From Tangfeifania sp. (lineage in GTDB: Bacteria > Bacteroidota > Bacteroidia > Bacteroidales > Prolixibacteraceae), in NCBI GenBank assembly GCA_018400515.1, contig JAGYMR010000017.1, positions 1-22,363 on the forward strand: a stretch of DNA of 22,363 bases, given 5' to 3'. Positions within the stretch are counted from its first letter, which is position 1. The number at the start of each line of letters is the position of its first letter. Below the pieces are notes generated by a model that was not told the origin of the DNA, did not search any database, and saw only the letters and a list, made by a program, of their open reading frames with translations. The translations under genes were made by a program, and so were the position numbers. Below, piece by piece: positions 15,658 to 22,363 of the stretch.

Positions 15658-16344
15658 ATGAAGAATCGCCGCTTTAAACTGCTGGTTATCATTTTCTCCG
15701 TAATTATTGCCGACCAGGTTTTAAAAATATGGGTAAAAACCAATTTTTCACTGGGAGATGAAATAGTGGTATTTAAAAACTGGTTCATTCTTCATTTTGT
15801 GGAAAATAACGGAATGGCCTTTGGTTTTGAGTTTGCCGGCGAATTCGGAAAATTATTCCTGAGCATCTTCCGGATCCTGGCCGTGATCGCCATCGGATGG
15901 TACCTCTTTAAACTCAACAGAAAACAGGAACTGCCGTTTGGATTCCTGATATGCATTGCCCTCATTTTTGCGGGTGCCATCGGAAACATCATTGACAGCA
16001 TGTTTTACGGACTGATCTTCAACCACAGTTATGGCCAGGTAGCCACCCTGTTTCCCGAAGGAGGGGGCTATGAAACCTTCCTCCATGGCCGGGTGGTCGA
16101 TATGTTCTATTTCCCCCTTTTTCAGGTCCAAATTCCGGAGTGGTTCCCCATCCGGGGAGGAACCGAATTTATCTTTTTCCGGCCGGTCTTCAATATTGCC
16201 GATTCATCCATCACCGTCGGGATCTTTTCCCTCCTGCTGTTTTACCGGAAACATTTCAACGAGGATGGGAAAAAAGAGAACACTGCTTCTGAAGGGGCCC
16301 CGGCTCAAAACGAAACAAATGGACAACCAGCGTCGGAGGATTAA
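15658..16344 (+). CDS. lspA: Lipoprotein signal peptidase (signal peptidase II)
   Basis: This is an inner-membrane aspartic protease that removes the signal peptide of diacylated prolipoproteins. The 228-residue protein has four hydrophobic segments, the motif VENNGMAFG (48-56), and the catalytic aspartates Asp113 in GAIGNIIDS and Asp182 in FNIADSSI. The two aspartates are 69 residues apart, against 27 in E. coli LspA, because of an insert rich in aromatic residues on the outer side. The C-terminal tail is hydrophilic and probably disordered (from ~202). The ATG at 15658 is preceded by AAAAGGTT. The DUF4837 lipoprotein in this window is one likely substrate. Confidence 0.94.
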   Translation: MKNRRFKLLVIIFSVIIADQVLKIWVKTNFSLGDEIVVFKNWFILHFVENNGMAFGFEFAGEFGKLFLSIFRILAVIAIGWYLFKLNRKQELPFGFLICIALIFAGAIGNIIDSMFYGLIFNHSYGQVATLFPEGGGYETFLHGRVVDMFYFPLFQVQIPEWFPIRGGTEFIFFRPVFNIADSSITVGIFSLLLFYRKHFNEDGKKENTASEGAPAQNETNGQPASED

Positions 16345-16386
16345 TTGATCGCCGTCCAAAAATTCCCGATTTCCTCCATTTTGTGT

Positions 16387-16394
16387 TACCTTTG
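16387..16394 (+). promoter_or_regulatory. -7 box of the cysS promoter
   Basis: TACCTTTG matches TAnnTTTG and lies 23 bases before the cysS ATG. No clear -33 TTTG is seen. Confidence 0.5.
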
Positions 16395-16417
16395 TACTGC
16401 TTCATTTTTTATCCTTT

Positions 16418-17908
16418 ATGATGAATAATCAACTGGTCATTTACAACACGCTGACAAGAAGGAAAGAGGTTTTTAAACCCCTGGTGAAAAATAAGGCGGG
16501 CCTCTATGTCTGCGGCCCCACGGTTTACAGCGATTCTCACCTGGGACACGCCCGGCCCAACATTACATTCGACCTGCTCTACCGGTACCTGCGGTTTCTG
16601 GGATATCAGGTCCGCTATGTCCGTAACATTACCGATGTCGGGCATCTGGAAAATGAAGCCGCGGAGTCGGGAGAGGATAAAATCACAAAAAAAGCCCGGA
16701 TTGAGCAGCTTGAACCCATGGAGGTGGTTCAAAAATACATGAACAACTTCCACCGGAACATGGAAACGCTGAATGTCCTGCCTCCCAGCATCGAACCCCG
16801 GGCCTCCGGTCACATCATTGAACAGCAGCAGATGATCGATTCCATTCTGAAAAACGGGTATGCCTATGAAGTGAACGGATCGGTTTATTTCGATGTGGAA
16901 AAATACAACCAGAAATATGCCTACGGGAAACTCTCCGGACGCAACCTGGAAGAGATAAAAACCAATACCCGCCAACTGGAAGGACAGGATGAAAAGAAAA
17001 ACTCCTTCGACTTTGCCTTGTGGAAAAAAGCGGCTCCGGAGCACATCATGCACTGGCCCTCCAAATGGAGTGAAGGGTTCCCTGGGTGGCACCTCGAATG
17101 CTCCGTCATGAGTACCAAATACCTCGGCGAAGTATTCGACATCCACGGAGGAGGCATGGACCTGACCTTTCCGCACCATGAGTGCGAAATTGCCCAGGCA
17201 ACGGCCAGCCATGGAAAGGAGGCCGTGCGCTACTGGATGCACAACAACATGATCACCATTAACGGCCAGAAAATGGCTCGCTCCCTGGGGAACTTTATCA
17301 CCCTCGATGAACTCTTCTCCGGAGAACACAAGATGCTTCAAAAAGCCTATTCCCCAATGACCATCCGTTTTTTCATCCTCCAGGCCCATTACAGAAGTAC
17401 CATCGACTTCTCCAATGAAGCCCTTCAGGCTGCCGAAAAGGGTCTGGAACGGCTGATGGCTGCGGCAGAAGTACTTCATGACCTGCCCGTTTCCAACAAA
17501 TCCACCGTGGATGTCGCCGGACTGGAAGAGAAATGTTTTGCTGCACTGAATGACGACCTGAACAGCCCGGTGGCCATTGCTTACCTGTTCGACGGCGTTA
17601 AAATGATCAACTCCATAAAAACAGAAGCCGCTTCCATCACTTCGCCCGACTTAAACCGGTTGCGCAATTTTTTCAATGCTATGGTTTTTGAAATTTTAGG
17701 ACTGAAGGCAGAAGAAACAACCAATGCCGGGAATAATGAGGTGCTGGAAGGAGCCGTTCAATTGCTCCTGAACCTGCGGCTGGAAGCCAAAAAAAGAAAA
17801 GACTATGCCACCGCTGACAACATCCGGGATGAACTGACTTCACTCGGAATAGAGGTGAAAGACACCAAAGAGGGATTTGAATGGACTCTGAAGCGTTCCT
17901 CTGGCTGA
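16418..17908 (+). CDS. cysS: Cysteinyl-tRNA synthetase
   Basis: The 496-residue class Ia synthetase charges tRNA-Cys. Cys32 in [11 protein letters not shown] is the first zinc ligand, and the HIGH motif is HLGH (41-44). Further zinc ligands lie in WHLECSVMS and FPHHECE. The KMSKS loop is KMARS (285-289), a usual variant. The C-terminal DALR and anticodon parts follow, ending with a helical tail containing [14 protein letters not shown]. The start may be the first or second of two adjacent ATGs (16418 or 16421). It has its own -7 box and appears to be monocistronic. Confidence 0.96.
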   Translation: MMNNQLVIYNTLTRRKEVFKPLVKNKAGLYVCGPTVYSDSHLGHARPNITFDLLYRYLRFLGYQVRYVRNITDVGHLENEAAESGEDKITKKARIEQLEPMEVVQKYMNNFHRNMETLNVLPPSIEPRASGHIIEQQQMIDSILKNGYAYEVNGSVYFDVEKYNQKYAYGKLSGRNLEEIKTNTRQLEGQDEKKNSFDFALWKKAAPEHIMHWPSKWSEGFPGWHLECSVMSTKYLGEVFDIHGGGMDLTFPHHECEIAQATASHGKEAVRYWMHNNMITINGQKMARSLGNFITLDELFSGEHKMLQKAYSPMTIRFFILQAHYRSTIDFSNEALQAAEKGLERLMAAAEVLHDLPVSNKSTVDVAGLEEKCFAALNDDLNSPVAIAYLFDGVKMINSIKTEAASITSPDLNRLRNFFNAMVFEILGLKAEETTNAGNNEVLEGAVQLLLNLRLEAKKRKDYATADNIRDELTSLGIEVKDTKEGFEWTLKRSSG

Positions 17909-18045
17909 AAAGGATCCCGAAAAAATGATCCCCCAGGGTATATACCATCGAACCCAGGAACTTTACCCGTGACCGGTGAACATACCATCACAGTTCAGAA
18001 ATGCCGGTGGCGGTGCAACAGATACAAATTTAAATGGATATAAAT
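17909..18045. other. Intergenic region between cysS and ribE
   Basis: I see no recognisable FMN riboswitch here even though the next gene makes riboflavin. The only box-like word is CAAATTTA (18025-18032), which is a -7 match on the wrong strand for ribE. No clear terminator follows cysS. Confidence 0.5.
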
Positions 18046-18663
18046 ATGTTTTCAGGAATTGTTGAAGAATATGGAACGGTCACCCGGATTGAGGAAGACC
18101 AGGGCAACGTGCATTTAACCCTCACCTGCTCCTTTGCCGGAGAATTGACGGTTGACCAAAGCTTGTCGCATGACGGGGTCTGCCTCACCGTGGTGGAGGT
18201 GGACAAAAAGACTAAAACCTATAAAGTAACGGCCGTGAAAGAGACCCTGCTAAAGTCGGCCCTTGGGCAGCTCGAAGTGGGCTCCAAAGTAAACCTCGAA
18301 CGCAGCATGGTCATGAACGGAAGGCTCGACGGCCACATCGTTCAGGGACACGTCGACCAAACGGCGGTTTGTACCGGTGTGGAGGAAGCGGACGGAAGCT
18401 GGTACTTCACCTTCGAATATGATTTCGATCCTGAAAAAGCAAAACAGGGATACATGACCGTGGAGAAAGGATCCGTAACCGTGAACGGCGTAAGCCTTAC
18501 AGTTATCAATTCCAGGGACAACTCCTTCCAGGTGGCCATCATCCCTTACACCTATGAGGTGACAAACTTTCACACCTTTAAAAAAGGGACACTAGTGAAC
18601 CTGGAATTTGACATCATCGGGAAATACCTGAGTAAATTAAATACCTATTCCGCCCGTTATTAA
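18046..18663 (+). CDS. ribE: Riboflavin synthase (alpha chain)
   Basis: Riboflavin synthase converts two molecules of 6,7-dimethyl-8-ribityllumazine into riboflavin and a pyrimidine product. The 205-residue protein shows the tandem lumazine-binding barrels of the family. MFSGIVEEYG begins the first, which carries SHDGVCLTVVEV. GHIVQGHVDQ begins the second, which carries GSVTVNGVSLTVI. I chose ATG 18046 since family members begin with MFTGI/MFSGI; an ATG at 18034 would add MDIN. It is not clustered with other rib genes here. A hairpin overlaps its stop codon. Confidence 0.95.
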   Translation: MFSGIVEEYGTVTRIEEDQGNVHLTLTCSFAGELTVDQSLSHDGVCLTVVEVDKKTKTYKVTAVKETLLKSALGQLEVGSKVNLERSMVMNGRLDGHIVQGHVDQTAVCTGVEEADGSWYFTFEYDFDPEKAKQGYMTVEKGSVTVNGVSLTVINSRDNSFQVAIIPYTYEVTNFHTFKKGTLVNLEFDIIGKYLSKLNTYSARY

Positions 18664-18682
18664 ACGGGCCTCCCGCTTTTTT
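18652..18682 (+). terminator. Possible terminator overlapping the ribE stop
   Basis: GCCCGTT (18652-18658) and AACGGGC (18663-18669) form a 7-bp stem. The loop ATTA (18659-18662) includes part of the stop codon. Six T lie at 18677-18682, seven bases after the stem, farther than usual. Confidence 0.5.
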
Positions 18683-18797
18683 CCCCGGAGGTAAACATTG
18701 CTTTTGCTTTTTTGTTTTTCCTGAATGAATGGCTGCTCCTTTCACACGAAACGAAAGCATGGAGGGCCGAAGAAAAAATAATAACACATCAAACGGA

Positions 18798-19526
18798 ATG
18801 AAACAAACTGCACTCATCACAGGAGCAGCAAAACGGGTGGGCCGTTCGCTAGCCGAATACCTTGCCGCCAAAGGGTGGAATGTCCTCATCCATTTCAATT
18901 CCTCCGAAAAACCGGCCCGCGAACTGGAAGCAGCCCTCCGGAAAAACTACCCCGCCCGGCATTTTGCCTGTTTCCGGTCGAACCTGGCCGATGAACAGGA
19001 GGTGAAAGAACTGATACCCCGCATTATCCGCGAATACGGGAAATTTCAATTACTGGTGAACAATGCCTCGGCGTTTAATCCGGGGTATATCTCCGGCACC
19101 GGAACCGAGCTTTTCAATCAGCAACTGAATGTCAACCTGAAGGCCCCCTTTATTTTAATAAAGGATTTTGCCGATTACTGCAAAAAAGGCAACATTATAA
19201 ATTTTATCGACACCCGGATCACCACCAATCAATCGGATTTCGCGGCTTATTCCCTTTCAAAAAAAGCCCTCTGGGAATTAACAAAGATGGCGGCCCTGGA
19301 GTTCGGCCCCCATATCCGGGTAAATGCCATTGCCCCCGGAATAACGCTTCCCCCGGAAGGAAAAGATGAGTCTTACCTGCAAAATCTTGCCGAAAAAATT
19401 CCCATGAAAAAACCGGGCGGACTGACCCCTGTCCTGAAAAGCGTCGGCTATATTCTGGATAATGACCACCTTACCGGACAAAGGCTCTTTGCCGACGGGG
19501 GTGAAAACCTGGGACAAAACAAATGA
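18798..19526 (+). CDS. folM: FolM/PTR1-like pteridine reductase (SDR family)
   Basis: The 242-residue protein is a short-chain dehydrogenase. Its cofactor motif TGAAKRVGR (8-16) has the TGxxxRxG form of pteridine reductases. The active site reads Asp138 (NFIDTR), Tyr151 and Lys155 (YSLSKKAL). Leishmania PTR1 has Asp181, Tyr194 and Lys198 with the same 13 and 4 residue gaps; ordinary SDRs have Ser in the Asp position. The C-terminal half (VNAIAPGI, LTGQRLFADGG) also resembles E. coli FolM, which reduces dihydromonapterin. The ATG at 18798 is preferred; upstream starts give a polar extension. It overlaps the next gene by 4 bases (ATGA). Exact substrate, dihydrofolate or dihydromonapterin, is open. 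Confidence 0.82.
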   Translation: MKQTALITGAAKRVGRSLAEYLAAKGWNVLIHFNSSEKPARELEAALRKNYPARHFACFRSNLADEQEVKELIPRIIREYGKFQLLVNNASAFNPGYISGTGTELFNQQLNVNLKAPFILIKDFADYCKKGNIINFIDTRITTNQSDFAAYSLSKKALWELTKMAALEFGPHIRVNAIAPGITLPPEGKDESYLQNLAEKIPMKKPGGLTPVLKSVGYILDNDHLTGQRLFADGGENLGQNK

Positions 19527-19897
19527 AGCGAACAACCATGGCACGAATAAAAGTAAAAAATCTGCTGTTACGTACCTACATTGGATTCAATCCCGAAGAA
19601 CTGATCAACAAACAGGATGTGGTGATCAACTTTGAGATCGAGACGGAGATCCCTCCCCAGGCCATGGAGAGGGATGAACCGGTCAATATTCTGGATTACA
19701 AAACCCTGACAAAGGAGGTCATTGTGCTTGTTCAGGAGGGGCGGTTTAAACTGCTCGAGGTGCTTACAAAAAGAATCCTTGACCTAATTATGAAATATGC
19801 GCAGGTACAGTGGGCAAAAGTGGAGGTGGATAAACCCCATGCTTTGCGGTTTGCCGAATCGGTCTCGCTGGCCATGGAAAGCAGGAAAGATGCGTAA
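19523..19897 (+). CDS. folX: FolX-like dihydroneopterin triphosphate epimerase / FolB-family aldolase
   Basis: The 124-residue protein belongs to the dihydroneopterin aldolase/epimerase fold. Automatic annotation would probably say FolB. Compared from memory, its segments follow E. coli FolX more closely: KNLLLRTYIG, NKQDVVINF, DYKTLTKEV, RFKLLEVLT, and VEVDKPHALRFAESVS against FolX VEIDKLHALRYADSVS. E. coli FolB differs at most of these. Likely active-site residues are Glu79 and Lys104. FolX makes the monapterin isomer, while FolB releases hydroxymethyl-dihydropterin for FolK. The neighbouring FolM-like gene supports the first role and the neighbouring folK the second. It starts inside the folM-like stop (ATGA); ATG 19538 is an alternative. 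Confidence 0.75.
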   Translation: MKRTTMARIKVKNLLLRTYIGFNPEELINKQDVVINFEIETEIPPQAMERDEPVNILDYKTLTKEVIVLVQEGRFKLLEVLTKRILDLIMKYAQVQWAKVEVDKPHALRFAESVSLAMESRKDA

Positions 19898-20267
19898 AAA
19901 CATTGCATTTCTGGGGATTGGTTCTAACGTGGATGCAGAAAGGAACATTTCAAGAATGCTTGCGATTTTGAGCCAACAGGTCAAAATCCTGAAGGTCTCT
20001 TCCCTGGTAAAAACCCGTCCCATCGGCATCAAAAATCAGCCCGATTTTACCAACGGGGCGATAAAGATTGAAACATCACTGAACCAGCGGGAACTCAACC
20101 GGCAGTTAAAAAAAATTGAAGATCTATTGGGACGGGACCGGTCGGCACCGAAGTACGGACCGCGGACGATCGATCTCGACATTGTGATCTGGAACAATAA
20201 AATTGTTGACGCGGATTTCCACAACCGTGATTTTCTAAAAAAAAGCATTCAGGAGATCTCTTCCTGA
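19890..20267 (+). CDS. folK: HPPK (FolK), short form
   Basis: FolK transfers pyrophosphate from ATP to 6-hydroxymethyl-7,8-dihydropterin in folate synthesis. The start GxGSN motif is present as LGIGSNVDAERN. The ATP/metal segment is complete: GRDRSAPKYGPRTIDLDIV (about 87-105), with the two aspartates of the DLD motif that hold the Mg ions. At 125 residues it is about 30 shorter than E. coli FolK (159); it ends just after HNRDFLKKSIQEI, where longer homologues continue with the C-terminal region. The ATG at 19890 overlaps the folX-like gene by 8 bases, implying translational coupling. Its 3' end overlaps the convergent HAD gene by 19 bases. Confidence 0.87.
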   Translation: MRKNIAFLGIGSNVDAERNISRMLAILSQQVKILKVSSLVKTRPIGIKNQPDFTNGAIKIETSLNQRELNRQLKKIEDLLGRDRSAPKYGPRTIDLDIVIWNNKIVDADFHNRDFLKKSIQEISS

Positions 20268-21034
20268 TGCTCCAGAAACAGCTGATTCAACCCTTCAATC
20301 CCATTGATCTCCTCCAGATCGGAAACGACCGCATCTGCGCCATTCTGCAGCAGTTCATCCCCGTTTTGTGTGCGTGCGACTCCCAAAACAAGACCGAATT
20401 GTCCTTTTTCCCCTGCCTGAACACCGGAAACCGCATCTTCAATAACCACCGATTGGGAGGAAGACACACCGAGCATTTTACAGGCAGTGGTGAAAATATC
20501 GGGTTCAGGTTTCCCTTTCAACCCCTGCTTTTCAGATACAACGCCGTCGACCCGGGCATCAAAAGTATCCTGAAGGTGAACAGCCTCAAGAATGGCCTTG
20601 CAGTTCTTGCTCGACGACGCTACCCCCAGTTTTATTCCGGCACCCCCCAATGCCCGGATAAGCCTTATGGTGGAGGGAAAAACTTCGGCCCCCTCCTTCT
20701 TCAGGACCTCCACAAAAAAATCATTTTTTTTATTCCCGAGGCCGCAAATGGTCGCTTTACCCGGTGCATCCCCGGAGTTCCCCCAGGGGAGTTGGATCCC
20801 CCGCGACTCCAAAAAAGAGGCCACTCCATCATAGCGGGGTTTCCCGTCCACATAACTCAGGTAATCCTTTCGCGTGAACTCCCGGAAAGGTTCCCCGTTC
20901 TCTTTCGTGCTATGCTGAAGATAACCATCAAACATCTTTTTCCAGGCGGCAAAGTGGGTGGCAGCTGTCCGGGTAATAACCCCGTCCAGGTCAAAAATTA
21001 CCGCTTCAAATGCCCAATCTGCAAAATTTTCCAT
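20249..21034 (-). CDS. HAD-family hydrolase, beta-phosphoglucomutase-like
   Basis: The 261-residue protein has HAD motif I as FDLDGVITRT with Asp15 and Asp17, motif II Ser in LGVASSSKN, motif III Lys in GKPEPDIF and motif IV acids in VVIEDAVSGVQAG. The long helical cap (about 25-110, with FTRKDYLSYVDGKPRYDGV) is that of the beta-phosphoglucomutase group, which interconverts beta-glucose 1- and 6-phosphate or similar sugars. No disaccharide phosphorylase lies next to it in the window, so the substrate is open. ATG 21034 is chosen; the TTG at 21076 would place a near -7 box (TACCTTTC, 21052-21059 minus) inside the coding region. It overlaps folK by 19 bases, tail to tail. Confidence 0.85.
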   Translation of the reverse strand: MENFADWAFEAVIFDLDGVITRTAATHFAAWKKMFDGYLQHSTKENGEPFREFTRKDYLSYVDGKPRYDGVASFLESRGIQLPWGNSGDAPGKATICGLGNKKNDFFVEVLKKEGAEVFPSTIRLIRALGGAGIKLGVASSSKNCKAILEAVHLQDTFDARVDGVVSEKQGLKGKPEPDIFTTACKMLGVSSSQSVVIEDAVSGVQAGEKGQFGLVLGVARTQNGDELLQNGADAVVSDLEEINGIEGLNQLFLEHQEEIS

Positions 21035-21134
21035 GGTATCCGGTTTTTTACGAAAGGTACAAGATCCTTTTCGCAATTACGAATAAATCCATTGGTTTTC
21101 GGATGTTGACAACCAGGGGATAGAAAAACCAGGA

Positions 21135-22363
21135 CTAAAGATGCTCTGAAAATTTCCGGGAAAATTCTGCAAAACTGTAAGGGTAGGGTTCACCAAGAGT
21201 TTCCGAATATTTCGTACAGAAAGAGTTAAAATGGAACTTTGCCTGATACAAATTATTGGATTTTTGCAGGGTCCATACCTGCAGGTAGATGGCCTCTTCA
21301 TTCAAATCATCGTATTCAAGAATCCTTTTGGCCAGGGCCTCTATGGCCTGAAACTTGTTTTCCTTTTTGTAGAGGGAGGCCAGTTTAAGCAAATTATCAA
21401 TGACCTGGTTCCCGGTATATCCCCGCAGCTGATCCAACCAGGGCCAGTGGTCCCCGTTCAGGAAACGTCCTTTCTTAACTAAAAGGAAAAAGGTCTCCAG
21501 CTGTTGTTTATCCATGCCGCCAGGAACCTGACAAAGCTTGTAAGCCTCTGCATAGTCACAGAAAAAAGGAGGTTCCATAGTTACCACCAGGGACCCGTTC
21601 CGGGAAGCGATGTCAACCCCTTCGATTCGTTCCAGGATTTTCCGAAGTTTATTTAAAGTAACCCCGCGGTTGTTGGTTACTTTTTTGACAGGCAGTCCGG
21701 GCCAAAGATACTCATTGATCCCGGAAATGTTTTTCCCCGAGCCATCCTCCACGGTCCCGAATAAAACAAAAAGAAAAAATTCCCGCACCTTCGGGGTAAA
21801 TAAGGAGGAAACATCCACACCTGCCTTATCAATGGCAGAAAAGCCCCCGAAAAGATTTACCTGGTTCGCACCATTCCTTCCCGGAATGGAAGCTTCCTGT
21901 TTCCCTGTCCGCGGACTTTTTTTCCGTAAAAAAAACCAAAAAAGAATGCCCGCCCCCAGAAAAACGACTACAGCCAGAAAAAGGATGGCCCGGTTCCGCT
22001 GGAAAAAGCTGTAAGATAGGGTTCCCGTTTCGGGGATCACCTCTTCGCCGAGCGAAAGACGGTTGATCTCCTCGGCACCCAGCGGGCGGTTCCAGATATA
22101 AAGATCATCGATATAGCCCCGCAGACTGGCACCCCGGGATAATGCACTGCCAAGATGGATGTCGCCCGTTCCGGAAAAGGGCAGATGCCCTCCCGAACTG
22201 CCAATGTTCTTTCCGTTGAGAAAAATGGCCTGTTCCCCGGTTTCAATAATATAGCGCCATACCAGGTGATACCACACGTTGGACTCCAGCTGCTCCTCCG
22301 AAACAAAGTCATTTGCCCAAAGCCCGAAATAGGGATGCCCCGAACGCAAAATGAGGTGAAGAC
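21135..22363 (-). CDS. LamG-transmembrane-SARP-like regulator, 5' truncated
   Basis: The gene runs off the right edge; the frame is still open at 22363. Positions below count from the TTG codon at 22349. Residues 1-100 are the end of a LamG/concanavalin-like jellyroll (WYHLVWRY, IFLNGK, GYIDDLYIWNRPLGAEEI). One membrane helix follows (121-141), then RKK, placing the rest in the cytoplasm. Residues ~165-258 look like an OmpR/SARP winged helix: LFGGF, FTPKVREFF, INEYLWPGLPV, and TNNRGVTLNKLRKILERI as a likely recognition region. Residues ~262-400 are helical and resemble the TPR-like BTAD part of SARP regulators. I infer a one-component membrane sensor that regulates transcription directly. Ligand and targets are unknown. 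Confidence 0.75.
   Translation of the reverse strand, partial: LHLILRSGHPYFGLWANDFVSEEQLESNVWYHLVWRYIIETGEQAIFLNGKNIGSSGGHLPFSGTGDIHLGSALSRGASLRGYIDDLYIWNRPLGAEEINRLSLGEEVIPETGTLSYSFFQRNRAILFLAVVVFLGAGILFWFFLRKKSPRTGKQEASIPGRNGANQVNLFGGFSAIDKAGVDVSSLFTPKVREFFLFVLFGTVEDGSGKNISGINEYLWPGLPVKKVTNNRGVTLNKLRKILERIEGVDIASRNGSLVVTMEPPFFCDYAEAYKLCQVPGGMDKQQLETFFLLVKKGRFLNGDHWPWLDQLRGYTGNQVIDNLLKLASLYKKENKFQAIEALAKRILEYDDLNEEAIYLQVWTLQKSNNLYQAKFHFNSFCTKYSETLGEPYPYSFAEFSRKFSEHL

Noticed and set aside
18025..18032. CAAATTTA as the ribE promoter -7 box
   Set aside because: It matches TAnnTTTG only on the minus strand and would point into cysS, away from ribE.
17909..18045. FMN riboswitch upstream of ribE
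   Set aside because: I could not find the conserved RFN-type segments in this stretch.
21060..21134. Terminator after the LamG-SARP-like gene
   Set aside because: Only short imperfect pairing (TGGTT/AACCA) and no clear T run on the minus strand.

Overview
The window reads as a chromosomal core region from a member of the Bacteroidota, probably near the Bacteroidales/Marinilabiliales. Signs for this are an S46 dipeptidyl-peptidase, a DUF4837 lipoprotein, an IleRS with the GIHH form of the HIGH motif, a Bacteroidota-type LspA with a long insert, starts with little Shine-Dalgarno support, and repeated TAnnTTTG boxes (the Bacteroidota -7 promoter element) upstream of genes. Base composition looks even and moderate in GC. 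I see no rRNA, tRNA, CRISPR array, insertion sequence or phage gene.

Layout. 1-75 is the tail of frr, followed by a terminator. 285-2534 (+) holds a DoxX-type membrane protein fused through an internal twin-arginine segment to a TIM-barrel-like domain, then rnhB. 2600-5230 (-) holds an S46 peptidase and rnhA, so the two RNase H genes face each other tail to tail. A 334-base divergent promoter region follows. 5565-8926 (+) is an envelope/isoprenoid operon: M23 peptidase, dxr, rseP. tatA and a DUF4837 lipoprotein come next, then metF (-) divergent from ileS (+). 11624-16344 is ileS, a DksA/TraR-like gene and lspA. cysS and ribE stand largely alone, each apparently its own unit. 18798-20267 is a tightly overlapping pterin cluster: FolM/PTR1-like reductase, FolX/FolB-type enzyme, short FolK. 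A beta-phosphoglucomutase-type HAD gene (-) overlaps folK at its 3' end. The window closes with a 5'-truncated gene (-) for a LamG-transmembrane-SARP-like membrane regulator.

Most genes are housekeeping: translation (frr, ileS, cysS), RNA:DNA hybrid removal (rnhA, rnhB), isoprenoid synthesis (dxr), membrane proteolysis and lipoprotein maturation (rseP, lspA), export (tatA), one-carbon, flavin and pterin metabolism (metF, ribE, folM/folX/folK). The most interesting points are (1) the polytopic DoxX protein with an internal Tat motif, implying mixed Sec/Tat insertion; (2) the FolM-FolX-FolK set, whose sequences resemble the tetrahydromonapterin enzymes more than classical FolB; and (3) the membrane-bound regulator with an outward LamG domain and an inward SARP-like DNA-binding/TPR half. 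I found no clearly new defence or mobile system.
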